Assembly (NCBI GenBank): GCA_031277535.1
Contig: JAITMD010000010.1
Coordinates: 1 to 64,000 of the forward strand
DNA from: Flavobacteriaceae bacterium
GTDB lineage: Bacteria > Bacteroidota > Bacteroidia > Flavobacteriales > Flavobacteriaceae
Reading direction: 5' to 3'
Length of the DNA: 64,000 nucleotides
The translations under genes and the position numbers were made by a program. How positions within the stretch are numbered: the stretch's first letter is position 1; the number at the start of each line of letters is the position of its first letter. Below the pieces are notes generated by a model. It was not told the DNA's origin, did no database searches, and saw only the letters and a list, made by a program, of their open reading frames with translations. This document shows positions 1 through 8,675 of this stretch, one piece after another.

Positions 1-28
1 TTTTGAAAAGTTATCTTTTATAAATCAG

Positions 29-113
29 CGGAGAAAGAGGGATTCGAACCCCCGGACCTGTTACAGTCAACAGTTTTCAAGACTGCCGCAATCGACCACT
101 CTGCCATTTCTCC
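29..113 (-). tRNA. tRNA-Ser (anticodon TGA)
   Basis: On the minus strand the acceptor arms GGAGAAA and TTTCTCC pair. The anticodon loop reads CTTGAAA, so the anticodon is TGA. A long variable arm typical of class II serine tRNAs follows, and the T-arm contains GGTTCGAATCC. The discriminator base is G, the serine identity base. CCA is not encoded, which is common in this phylum. The gene sits alone downstream of a strong Bacteroidota promoter. Confidence 0.96.
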
Positions 114-144
114 AGTGGTCTGCTTTACTTCCGTATTGCGAGTG

Positions 145-174
145 CAAATATAGCACTATTCTACACTTATACAA
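145..174 (-). promoter_or_regulatory. Promoter of tRNA-Ser
   Basis: On the minus strand TTG (172-174) is followed by 19 bases and TATATTTG (145-152). This is a full match to the Bacteroidota primary-sigma promoter form TTG-N17-19-TAnnTTTG. The predicted transcription start lies near 139, about 25 bases before the mature tRNA. Confidence 0.75.
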
Positions 175-177
175 AAT

Positions 178-214
178 AAAAAGGCGTAAAAAATAAAGTT
201 TTTTCACGCCTTTT
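178..214 (-). terminator. Hairpin terminator after ribBA
   Basis: AAAAGGCGT and ACGCCTTTT pair around an A/T-rich interior, and T residues follow on the minus strand. It lies 38 bases after the ribBA stop codon and so ends the ftsK-lolA-lptF/G-ribBA transcript. Confidence 0.75.
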
Positions 215-251
215 CTTTAATTATTTAAAATACAATATTTTATATAATGTA

Positions 252-1385
252 TTAATATTTTACATATGCTGTAATTTCTAAACCATAGCCTGTCATTCCT
301 ACTCTTTTTGCTTGTTCAGAGTTTGTCATCAATTTCATTTTAGCTACATTTAAATCATGTAATATCTGTGCTCCAATTCCAAAATCCTTTTCATCTCCTG
401 ACAATTTAGGAGTATCCATATCTAATATTCCTTCTTGTTCTTTAATTACTCGTAAGCGTTTTAACAAACTTTCACTTTGATTTTCCTGATTTAAAAATAA
501 TATAACACCTCTTCCCTCTTCATTAATCTTCTCGAAAGCTGACTCTATTCTCTTATCTAACTTACCACTCAAAGCATCCAATAAATCATTATTACCAATC
601 ATTGAATTAATACGCGTCAATACACTTTCTTCTGCCGTCCAAGTACCTTTTGTCAATGCCAAATGCACTTGTCCATTTGTATTTTGTTGATAAGCTTTCA
701 AATTAAATACTCCAAAACGTGTTTGAATAGCAAACTCTTCTTTTTTCTCTATCAAACTATCATGCTTCATACGATAAGCTACTAAAGCTTCAATAGAAAT
801 AATCTTCAAATTCCATTTCTTCGCTACTTCAATCAATTGAGGTAAACGAGCCATAGAACCATCCTCATTTAAAATTTCCACTAAAATACCTGCGGGTTTA
901 AATCCTGCTAAGCGTGCTAAATCTACAGCTGCTTCAGTATGTCCTGTACGTCTTAATACTCCTCCTTCTTTTGCTATTAAAGGAAAAATATGTCCTGGAC
1001 GACCAAAGTCTTCTGGTTTAGCGTCATCATTTACTAAAAATTCAATTGTTTTCGCACGATCATAAACAGAAATTCCTGTTGTACATCCATGTCCCTTTAA
1101 ATCAATTGACACTGTAAATGCTGTTTGATGCAATACTGTATTATTTGTTACCATTGGATGTAAATCCAATTCTTTACAACGCTCTTGTGCTAACGGTGCA
1201 CAAATTAATCCTCGACCATGAGTAGCCATAAAATTAATCATCTCTGTTGATACCATTTCAGCTGCGGCAATAAAGTCGCCTTCGTTTTCACGATCTTCAT
1301 CATCTACTACTATAATCACTTTACCAGCGCGAATATCCTCAATGGCTTCTTCTATAGTGTTTAATCGAATATCATTATGTGACAT
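252..1385 (-). CDS. ribBA: 3,4-dihydroxy-2-butanone 4-phosphate synthase with degenerate GTP cyclohydrolase II domain (RibBA)
   Basis: The N-terminal half (about 1-205) is a complete RibB domain. It carries the acidic loop DDEDRENEGDF (28-38), GHGCTTGIS (98-106) and RTGHTEAAVDL (146-156), and makes 3,4-dihydroxy-2-butanone 4-phosphate from ribulose 5-phosphate for riboflavin. The C-terminal half (about 218-377) follows the RibA fold, with recognisable FGVFNLKAY, EEGRGVILFL and DFGIGAQIL segments. It lacks the three zinc-binding cysteines expected near 262-280 and the GHEGRG segment. Cyclohydrolase activity is therefore doubtful, and a separate RibA should exist elsewhere. The gene is last in a tight operon, 17 bases after the LptF/G-type permease. 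Confidence 0.93.
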   Translation of the reverse strand: MSHNDIRLNTIEEAIEDIRAGKVIIVVDDEDRENEGDFIAAAEMVSTEMINFMATHGRGLICAPLAQERCKELDLHPMVTNNTVLHQTAFTVSIDLKGHGCTTGISVYDRAKTIEFLVNDDAKPEDFGRPGHIFPLIAKEGGVLRRTGHTEAAVDLARLAGFKPAGILVEILNEDGSMARLPQLIEVAKKWNLKIISIEALVAYRMKHDSLIEKKEEFAIQTRFGVFNLKAYQQNTNGQVHLALTKGTWTAEESVLTRINSMIGNNDLLDALSGKLDKRIESAFEKINEEGRGVILFLNQENQSESLLKRLRVIKEQEGILDMDTPKLSGDEKDFGIGAQILHDLNVAKMKLMTNSEQAKRVGMTGYGLEITAYVKY

Positions 1386-1402
1386 TATAGTTGTTTTTGT
1401 TG

Positions 1403-2824
1403 TTATTTTTTCTTTTTAAATAATTTTGTAATTGGTTCGAATATGGTCTCAAAATTAATCACACCACTATCATTTGTAGCTTTAATTGTAAGAAAAACTG
1501 CTAAAGGAAGTAGTGTAAGTATACCAATCCAACCACCTAATAAAGGAGGAATACCATCTTCTTGTGCTAACTTTCTACCAAACGTATTAACGAAATGGTA
1601 AATAATAAAAATCAATACTGCAAATACAATTGGCAATCCTAAACCTCCCTTTCTAATAATTGCTCCTAAAGGAGCTCCTATGAAATACATTAAAAAACAT
1701 GAACAAGCAATTACAAACTTCTCATACAAAGCTAAATAATGCTCATTAACACGTTTTACTTGACTAAAAATAGAATAATCATTACTTTCTGTATTAAATA
1801 CCAAATTATTAGTATAATCTATCGCAGATTGCAGAATACGTTGTTTTGAATCATTTGGGTATTTTGCAAGTAAATCTTTCCCTGCTTTTGAATCTTTCAA
1901 ACTATCAACTACTTTATGTGTAAAGATATTATCCGTTCGAATTAGTAGGTTATCTGTATTAGATTTCTTTTCTGTCACAATACTCTTTTGTAATGAATCG
2001 ATTGTATAATTCAATTCACTAATATTAAGCATTCCATAAGTATTCGTTATTTCTTCATTGTCTCTACCTTCATTTTGAAAGCTAACAATATCAATATTCA
2101 TTGTATACTGTTCAAAAGCAGTTTTTACAAATGGTTTTTTATTTTGATCACTTGATGATTTTGCAACAACATCTTCATAGTAATTGCCATCAAACAAATG
2201 TAACTTTAATAAATTACTATTTTCATTTGTCTCTAACTCCCCATTTGTAGAACGAATAACAGCTTTATTTTCATAACCTGATGCTGATTTAATATGCATT
2301 GTAACGTTATCTAAATACTGTCCCTTTTCTCCCGATTTTTTATCTACCTTAATGTTTACAGTTCCTAAATCATTAAACTGTCCTGCTCCAATAGCCATTG
2401 CTGGCTTAGTCTGTACAATTTCTTTTCTTAAATTAATAAACTTATATTCTGCCATTGGAATCACATTATTTGCAAACCAAAATGACACAAAAGCCAAAAT
2501 ACTAATAAAGATAGACAATGGTTGCATAGCTCGCTTCAAAGATATTCCTGAAGCTTTCATTGCTGCAAATTCATAATTCTCTGCGAAACTACCAAAGGTC
2601 ATAATAGAAGCCAAAAGCACTGAAAGTGGTAACACAAGTGGAACCATTTTAGGAGAATAGAACAATAAAAACTGTATGATAATAAATACATCTAAATCCT
2701 TACCTGCCAATTCTGAAATAAAAAGCCAGATTCCTTGAAGAATAAAAATAAAATAAAGTATAATAAATACAGTAAACAAAGTAGCTATAAAGCTCTTTAA
2801 AATATAACGATCAAGTATTTTCAC
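1403..2824 (-). CDS. LptF/LptG-family lipopolysaccharide export permease
   Basis: This 473-residue inner-membrane protein belongs to the YjgP/YjgQ family. Family members form the LptB2FG transporter that extracts LPS and passes it to the Lpt bridge. Three N-terminal hydrophobic segments (about 12-35, 50-75 and 98-118) precede a large periplasmic beta domain. Three more membrane segments (about 371-455) follow, the usual 3+3 plan. The start codon is GTG, giving the family-typical MKILDRYI start. It lies 7 bases after lolA and 17 before ribBA, so it is co-transcribed. I cannot decide between LptF and LptG from one copy. Confidence 0.9.
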   Translation of the reverse strand: MKILDRYILKSFIATLFTVFIILYFIFILQGIWLFISELAGKDLDVFIIIQFLLFYSPKMVPLVLPLSVLLASIMTFGSFAENYEFAAMKASGISLKRAMQPLSIFISILAFVSFWFANNVIPMAEYKFINLRKEIVQTKPAMAIGAGQFNDLGTVNIKVDKKSGEKGQYLDNVTMHIKSASGYENKAVIRSTNGELETNENSNLLKLHLFDGNYYEDVVAKSSSDQNKKPFVKTAFEQYTMNIDIVSFQNEGRDNEEITNTYGMLNISELNYTIDSLQKSIVTEKKSNTDNLLIRTDNIFTHKVVDSLKDSKAGKDLLAKYPNDSKQRILQSAIDYTNNLVFNTESNDYSIFSQVKRVNEHYLALYEKFVIACSCFLMYFIGAPLGAIIRKGGLGLPIVFAVLIFIIYHFVNTFGRKLAQEDGIPPLLGGWIGILTLLPLAVFLTIKATNDSGVINFETIFEPITKLFKKKK

Positions 2825-2831
2825 AAGAAAA

Positions 2832-3485
2832 CTAATCTATGTTGTTAATATAATAATCTGAGTAATTACTCGCAGTAAAGGTAAAGTGATTTTTTGACAA
2901 TGTTTGATTCGTTTTAAAAGAATTAACCGTTAATGTTGATTTCGAACCATCTTTATTCACTTGTATCTTATTATAAATCGCTTTTGTCTTATTGTCTATT
3001 CCTAATAAAATTTCTTTTATCCCTGACTTTTTATCTGTTGGCACCAATTTGATATACTGAATCTGCTTTCCTTTGTTGTTTTGCAAAATGTCCCAACTTA
3101 AATTATACCCTGTACTGAAAAAGGTTAATAATTGACTTGGCAAAATATTATCTTTACTATTAGCATTATATGTTGACACAGTTACCTCTTTATCTTCAGA
3201 AGAAATAGTATACACTTTTTTTCCATCAAAAATACGTTTCACTCCCATAAAATCTAAATAGTATAGATCTTTCTGTATATCAACTGTACCATTTAACTCC
3301 TTAGTACTATTTCCAGTACTCTTATCAACTTGTACATAAGAAAATCCAAGTGATACATTCTTATATCCATTAATTGTCTTTGTTACTTCATTTAAGTAGT
3401 TCTTTGCTTTCTGGCTATTTTGTGCTTGTACACCTAATGAAGCCATAACAAATAGGCTAATGCATAAAACTCTTTTCATCATCAT
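2832..3485 (-). CDS. lolA: LolA-like outer-membrane lipoprotein carrier protein
   Basis: The 217-residue protein begins with a signal peptide ending near GVQAQ, then a beta-rich domain of LolA size. LolA proteins ferry lipoproteins across the periplasm in a hydrophobic half-barrel. Visible family features are the N-terminal helix with the FSYVQ segment, the MGVKRIFDGKKVYT stretch, and the C-terminal TFTASNYSDYY region. Placement between ftsK and an LptF/G-type permease, with 6-7 base gaps, is the arrangement common in flavobacteria. Three consecutive ATG codons make the exact start uncertain by two residues. Confidence 0.85.
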   Translation of the reverse strand: MMMKRVLCISLFVMASLGVQAQNSQKAKNYLNEVTKTINGYKNVSLGFSYVQVDKSTGNSTKELNGTVDIQKDLYYLDFMGVKRIFDGKKVYTISSEDKEVTVSTYNANSKDNILPSQLLTFFSTGYNLSWDILQNNKGKQIQYIKLVPTDKKSGIKEILLGIDNKTKAIYNKIQVNKDGSKSTLTVNSFKTNQTLSKNHFTFTASNYSDYYINNID

Positions 3486-3491
3486 AAATAT

Positions 3492-5978
3492 TTAGAAATT
3501 ATCTTCTTCGTTATCAAAAAACTGATCCAAAGCCACAAGATCTGGAATCAGTACACTTCTTGCTTTACTTCCTTCAAAAGGCCCAACAATACCCGCAGCC
3601 TCTAATTGATCAATCAAACGACCTGCTCTATTATATCCTAATTTTAGTTTACGCTGTAATAGAGATGCTGATCCCTGTTGAGCTGTTACAATTATTTCTG
3701 CAGCATCTCTAAACAATGAATCTCTATCACTAATATCTATGTCTAAACTTCCTTGTGATCCCTCCTCACCTACATATTCTGGTAACAAATATGCTGTTGC
3801 GTAAGCCTTTTGAGAACCTATATATTCAGTCAACTTTTCAACTTCAGGAGTATCTACAAAAGCACATTGTACACGAATCATGTCATTTCCTTGTGTATAC
3901 AACAAATCTCCACGCCCTATCAATTGATCAGCTCCTCCTCCATCTAAAATAGTACGAGAGTCAATTTTAGAAGTCACTCTAAAAGCTACCCTCGCTGGAA
4001 AGTTTGCTTTAATAATACCTGTAATTACATTCACTGATGGACGTTGTGTCGCAATAATTAAGTGAATACCTATTGCACGTGCCAACTGTGCCAATCGAGC
4101 TATAGGTGTTTCCACTTCTTTTCCTGCTGTCATAATCAAATCAGCAAACTCATCTACAACTAAAACAATATAAGGTAAAAATTTATGTCCATTCTCTGGA
4201 TTTAACTTGCGTTGCTTAAATTTCTCATTATACTCTTTAATATTACGCACCATTGCATCCTTCAATAAACTATAACGATTATCCATTTCTATACAAAGAG
4301 AATTCAATGTATTAATTACTTTCGTATTATCTGTAATAATAGCATCTGAAGCATCTGGTAATTTTGCCAAATAATGTCTTTCTATCTTATTAAATAAAGT
4401 TAACTCAACTTTCTTAGGGTCAACCAAAACAAACTTTACTTCTGCTGGATGTTTTTTATAAAGCAAGGAAGTCAATAATGCATTTAATCCGACAGATTTT
4501 CCTTGTCCTGTTGCACCAGCCATCAGTAAGTGTGGCATTTTTGCCAAGTCAACTACAAAAGTCTCATTAGAAATAGTTTTACCTAAAGCAACAGGTAATT
4601 CCATTTCTGCTGTTTGAAATTTTGGAGAAGCAATTACACTACGCATAGATACAATTGTAGGTTTATTATTAGGCACCTCAATACCAATAGTTCCCTTCCC
4701 TGGTATTGGCGCTATAATACGAATCCCCAAAGCTGATAAAGACAATGCAATATCATCTTCCAAATTCTTAATTTTAGAAATACGTATCCCTGCCTCTGGT
4801 ACAATTTCATATAGAGTAACAGTAGGTCCTACTGTTGCTTTAATTTGAGCAATATCAATTTTATAATTGCGAAGTGTATCTACAATTCTATTTTTATTTT
4901 CTTCTAACTCTTCCTGATCAATTGTTATACCTCCTGAACCATAATCTTTTAACAACTCTATAGATGGAAATTGATAATTAGACAACTCTAAAGTTGGATC
5001 AAACTCACCAAAATCATGTACCAATTGTGCTGCTAAATTCTCCTCATATGTATCTTCATCCTGAACTGCTTCTACTACAAAATCATTTGTAGAACTATTC
5101 AGTATCATTGTCTCAAAAGATGAATCCTTCATTTCTTTCACCGAATTTGTTTTCAACTCAATACTTGAACTATGTTCAATTGTTGGTTTGATACTCTTTT
5201 GATCAAATAAAACTGAATTCTCCTTATTATCTTTACCACCAATAGGTTCTATTGTTTTCCCTACTTCTACAAATGGCTGTTCTATTGCATCAACTATGGT
5301 TTCACTTACGTTAGTTACATTAGTTGTTTGTTCTTCTGTATTAATAGAATCAAAATTTGGATCATTCTTTATTGATGGTAGATTAACAGGAACCTGTTTT
5401 AAAGAATCGCGAATATTAGTTGGTGATAATTTAAAGCGAAACAAAGCAAATACAATTCCTAAGAATACTAATAGTAAAATAGTACCTGTTGTTCCTGTAT
5501 AATCTGCTAAATAACTATTAATATTATATCCAATACTACCTCCCAACAAAGGGTTGTAATTCCAAAAGAATCCTAAAAAAACAGAAAGTAAAATCATAGA
5601 AATTAAATCCCAAAAAATCACACGCTTAATTCTTTGACCTGCAATACCAAAAAAACCATATATCCCGCAAAAAATCAACATTTTAGAGAAGAAAAAGGCT
5701 CCTACTCCGAAACCATCATAAACAAAGAAATGAGCTACAGAAGCTCCATACTTACCCAACCAATTTGTAATTTCTACTGTACGATCATCCAATAAATTGA
5801 TATTACTTTGATCTTCAACTCCTGTCAACAAATAAGAGATAAAGCTCAGAGTAAGTGCAATTCCTGTAATAATCAATAAAATAGTAAATATAAAAGATCG
5901 ATTTTTGAATACTGTAGTATCAAATTTCTGATTGTCCTTTGCGTTTTTTGTATTTGTGTTTTTCTTTTCTGTTTTCAT
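3492..5978 (-). CDS. ftsK: DNA translocase FtsK
   Basis: This 828-residue protein moves chromosome ends at the septum. It has four or so N-terminal membrane segments (from about 28 to 180) and a low-complexity acidic linker (about 200-310). A RecA-like motor follows, with Walker A GATGQGKS and Walker B VLVVDEFADL. A C-terminal winged-helix gamma domain (about 755-820) binds the orienting DNA sequences. Length is normal for the phylum. It is the first gene of the operon that continues with lolA, the LptF/G-type permease and ribBA. Confidence 0.96.
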   Translation of the reverse strand: MKTEKKNTNTKNAKDNQKFDTTVFKNRSFIFTILLIITGIALTLSFISYLLTGVEDQSNINLLDDRTVEITNWLGKYGASVAHFFVYDGFGVGAFFFSKMLIFCGIYGFFGIAGQRIKRVIFWDLISMILLSVFLGFFWNYNPLLGGSIGYNINSYLADYTGTTGTILLLVFLGIVFALFRFKLSPTNIRDSLKQVPVNLPSIKNDPNFDSINTEEQTTNVTNVSETIVDAIEQPFVEVGKTIEPIGGKDNKENSVLFDQKSIKPTIEHSSSIELKTNSVKEMKDSSFETMILNSSTNDFVVEAVQDEDTYEENLAAQLVHDFGEFDPTLELSNYQFPSIELLKDYGSGGITIDQEELEENKNRIVDTLRNYKIDIAQIKATVGPTVTLYEIVPEAGIRISKIKNLEDDIALSLSALGIRIIAPIPGKGTIGIEVPNNKPTIVSMRSVIASPKFQTAEMELPVALGKTISNETFVVDLAKMPHLLMAGATGQGKSVGLNALLTSLLYKKHPAEVKFVLVDPKKVELTLFNKIERHYLAKLPDASDAIITDNTKVINTLNSLCIEMDNRYSLLKDAMVRNIKEYNEKFKQRKLNPENGHKFLPYIVLVVDEFADLIMTAGKEVETPIARLAQLARAIGIHLIIATQRPSVNVITGIIKANFPARVAFRVTSKIDSRTILDGGGADQLIGRGDLLYTQGNDMIRVQCAFVDTPEVEKLTEYIGSQKAYATAYLLPEYVGEEGSQGSLDIDISDRDSLFRDAAEIIVTAQQGSASLLQRKLKLGYNRAGRLIDQLEAAGIVGPFEGSKARSVLIPDLVALDQFFDNEEDNF

Positions 5979-6090
5979 TTTTTATTCTCAATAGTACAAT
6001 ACGAGCCCCAACATAGTATAAAATAGTAAACTGCTATCAACTATTTCTTTAAATATAGAACAAATTAGTCAATAGCAGCTTTCTATTCTT

Positions 6091-6591
6091 TTATTTTAAT
6101 ACTTCTAACGCAGCAGCATAATTTGGTTCTTCACTTGTTTCTGCTACTTGCTCTGTGTAAATCACCTTACCTTCTTCATTTACAACAACAACCGCACGAG
6201 ATAACAATCCTTCTAATGGACCGTCTGCAAACAATACACCATACCCTTTACCAAACTGAGCGGTTCTAAAATCAGACAACATTTCTACATTTGCAATTCC
6301 TTCTGCTCCACAAAAACGACCTTGTGCAAATGGTAAATCGCGAGAAATACACAATACAACTGTGTTGTCAAAATTTGCTACTTGTTGATTAAATTGTCTA
6401 ACTGATGTAGCACAAGTTGGTGTATCAACACTTGGAAAAATATTTAACACTACTTTTTTACCTGCGTAATCTTGAAGTTTTTTAACTCCTAAGTCTCCTC
6501 CTACTAATTCAAATTCAGGAGCTATTGTCCCTACTTTAGGTAAATCTCCAATCGTATGAAATGGATTACTTTTTAATGTTACTGTAGCCAT
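6091..6591 (-). CDS. tpx: Thiol peroxidase
   Basis: This 166-residue atypical 2-Cys peroxiredoxin reduces hydroperoxides using thioredoxin. The peroxidatic cysteine is C60 in the motif FPSVDTPTCATS, and the resolving cysteine is C94 in GRFCGAEG; both match E. coli Tpx positions. The length is that of the family. It has its own transcription unit upstream of ftsK. A TATTTTTG element (6613-6620, minus strand) 22 bases before the ATG could be its -7 box, but no good -33 box is seen. Confidence 0.95.
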   Translation of the reverse strand: MATVTLKSNPFHTIGDLPKVGTIAPEFELVGGDLGVKKLQDYAGKKVVLNIFPSVDTPTCATSVRQFNQQVANFDNTVVLCISRDLPFAQGRFCGAEGIANVEMLSDFRTAQFGKGYGVLFADGPLEGLLSRAVVVVNEEGKVIYTEQVAETSEEPNYAAALEVLK

Positions 6592-6706
6592 ATTATTTTT
6601 TATTTAGACTTACAAAAATAACGATTTTTAGCTAAGAATAATAGATAATCCCTACTAAAAAAAGAGTTGTTTTCACTGATAAATTCTGACATTACACTAA
6701 ACAAAA

Positions 6707-6732
6707 AAACAGTTATTTTTCAATAACTGTTT
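6707..6732 (-). terminator. Terminator after sigma-54 response regulator
   Basis: AAACAGTTATT pairs with AATAACTGTTT around a TTTC loop, and a T run follows on the minus strand. It lies 19 bases past the regulator's stop codon. Confidence 0.85.
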
Positions 6733-6750
6733 TATATATTTTAAACCTAA

Positions 6751-8151
6751 TTACAACTCTATATTATAGAGTTTCATTTTGTTATATAATGTTTTTCTAT
6801 CTATCCCTAATACTTGAGCTGCTTTTGTTTTATTAAACTTTACTTTCTCTAAAGCTGTACGTATAGCTTGTTCTTCATTGCGAGAAGAAAATAATTTCAA
6901 ATCCTCATCATCTACCATAGTAACAATAGGAACTACTTTTTCTGCTCTTTCTTCAAACATTTCTATTGGTAATACAGTCTTATCAACCACCTCATCACGT
7001 GTCAATAAAACAGATCGCTTAATAATGTTTTTCATCTCACGTAAATTTCCTGGCCAATCATAAGTAAGAAACACTCGTTCTACTTCAGGAGAAAAAGTTT
7101 TCACTGTTTTCTCTAATTCCGCATTTGATTCTTTTAAAAAGTGCTTAGCAAACATTAAAATATCTTCCCCTCTATCTGCTAATTTTGGAGCTACAATACC
7201 AAATTCATTCAAACGATGGTACAAATCTTCTCTAAATTCCCCTTCTCTAACAGCCTTAGGTAAATCTTCATTTGTAGCAGCAATCACGCGAATATCAACA
7301 TCTATTTCATTGCTACTTCCTACTGGTTTTACTTTTCTTTCTTGTAAAGCACGTAATAACTGCACTTGTACTTCATAAGATAAATTACCTACCTCATCCA
7401 AAAAAATAGTCCCTCCATTAGCTGCTTCAAAATGTCCAACTTTGTCACTTACAGCTCCTGTAAACGAACCTTTAATATGTCCAAAAAATTCACTCGATGC
7501 CAAATCTTTAGGTATAGCTCCACAATCGACAGCAATATAAGGTTTATCCTTTCGCTTACTTTTCAAATGAATTGAATGTGCAATATTCTCTTTTCCTGTA
7601 CCACTATCACCTATGATTAAAACAGACATATTAGTTGGAGCTACTAAGTCAATATACTCGTGTAATTGTTTTGAAACAATACTTCCTCCTTTCACATAAT
7701 CTGGAATATCATCAAGATCACTATCTGCAGAAACTTCCGATTTTATTTTCTTTTCTTTTATTGTATTAGCGTCCACTGTCACAGCACTTTTCTTTTCTAA
7801 AGCCTGCTTAATGGTCAACGAAATTTCATCGGGATTAATTGGTTTAGCAACATAATCAAATGCCCCAAGTTTCATTGCATTAACTGCTGTTTTTATTTCT
7901 GTATACCCTGTCATTAAAATTACGTGGGCAGCTGGACAGTGCTTCTTAATAAACTTCAACAACTCGATACCATCACTATCTGGCAATCGAACATCTGTCA
8001 ATACAATATCAAAACACTCTTTTACTATAATTTGCTCAGCTTCAATCGCTTTAAAGGCATTTGATACCACATATCCTTTCTTAGTTAGGAAAGCTTTCAA
8101 CATTTCACAAAACGGAACATCATCATCTATTACAAGAATCTTGTGACTCAT
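6751..8151 (-). CDS. Sigma-54-dependent response regulator (NtrC family)
   Basis: It has three domains. The N-terminal receiver carries the phospho-acceptor aspartate at residue 53 (LTDVRLPDSDG). The central AAA+ motor carries Walker A GDSGTGKE and the sigma-54 contact loop GSFTGA (a variant of GAFTGA). The C-terminal Fis-type helix-turn-helix contains NKTKAAQVLGIDRKTLY. It activates RNA polymerase containing RpoN after phosphorylation. I chose ATG at 8151 (MSHKILVIDDD), three codons inside a longer frame that would begin with TTG. No histidine kinase gene is adjacent, so it is an orphan regulator here. Confidence 0.94.
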   Translation of the reverse strand: MSHKILVIDDDVPFCEMLKAFLTKKGYVVSNAFKAIEAEQIIVKECFDIVLTDVRLPDSDGIELLKFIKKHCPAAHVILMTGYTEIKTAVNAMKLGAFDYVAKPINPDEISLTIKQALEKKSAVTVDANTIKEKKIKSEVSADSDLDDIPDYVKGGSIVSKQLHEYIDLVAPTNMSVLIIGDSGTGKENIAHSIHLKSKRKDKPYIAVDCGAIPKDLASSEFFGHIKGSFTGAVSDKVGHFEAANGGTIFLDEVGNLSYEVQVQLLRALQERKVKPVGSSNEIDVDIRVIAATNEDLPKAVREGEFREDLYHRLNEFGIVAPKLADRGEDILMFAKHFLKESNAELEKTVKTFSPEVERVFLTYDWPGNLREMKNIIKRSVLLTRDEVVDKTVLPIEMFEERAEKVVPIVTMVDDEDLKLFSSRNEEQAIRTALEKVKFNKTKAAQVLGIDRKTLYNKMKLYNIEL

Positions 8152-8345
8152 ATACTTCAAAATTTATCTGATAGATGCCAAATTTAATGTTTTATAATTC
8201 AGAATCCTACTCGACTTTCATAAAATATAATTCACAATCAAAACTTAAGAAAAAATTAATGAAACTCACCTTACTGTTTTATTATTATTCAGCTCTACAA
8301 TCAAATCGTTTCACTCTAATTCCCTAAACTTACAAAACAACAAAA

Positions 8346-8361
8346 GGGAGCTTAAGCTCCC
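8346..8361 (-). terminator. Perfect palindrome with downstream T-rich tract
   Basis: GGGAGCTTAAGCTCCC is a 16-base perfect palindrome. On the minus strand it is followed by TTTTGTTGTTTT, the pattern of a rho-independent terminator. It may end the tamB-tamL message about 315 bases beyond tamL, or a short RNA between them. Confidence 0.6.
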
Positions 8362-8640
8362 TATATGTCTGAAGATTTCTCTTCTTCACCTTACTAACGA
8401 TCTTTGTATTACCTCTCGGCAATCTTTTCTTTTAAAACAAACACTTAATTTTCTTTTTCAATAACTTTTTTAAGTTTTGTTGCTTAAGCACTAAGCTTAC
8501 TTTTTTTATAACACCTTACGTTATTATAGAATGTAAAAATCATGCCAAACCAGTCCTACCATACCTTTGTTACAAAAAACAATGAAAATCAAACATTTAC
8601 ATATTTATTCAAAAAACAAGTTCTAATTTCACTCTTATAA

Positions 8641-8661
8641 TTCCTCACACAAATTGAGGAA
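8641..8661 (-). terminator. Hairpin just downstream of tamL
   Basis: TTCCTCA and TGAGGAA pair over a seven-base loop, 15 bases after the tamL stop. No strong T run follows, so it may be a weak terminator or an mRNA-stabilising 3' hairpin. Confidence 0.4.
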
Positions 8662-8675
8662 AGTTTACTCAAAAA

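Larger units (their letters stand above)
8152..8675. other. Non-coding interval between tamL and the response regulator
   Basis: About 520 bases with no convincing coding frame on either strand. It holds two hairpins, listed separately: 8641-8661 just after tamL, and the palindrome at 8346-8361. A short minus-strand open stretch (about 8320-8415) ends with LKLPFVVL, but it has no start or family signature and I do not call it. Confidence 0.5.

Noticed and set aside
8320-8415. Short minus-strand open stretch ending LKLPFVVL
   Set aside because: It includes the palindromic terminator, has no start codon or upstream coding continuity, and no family signature.
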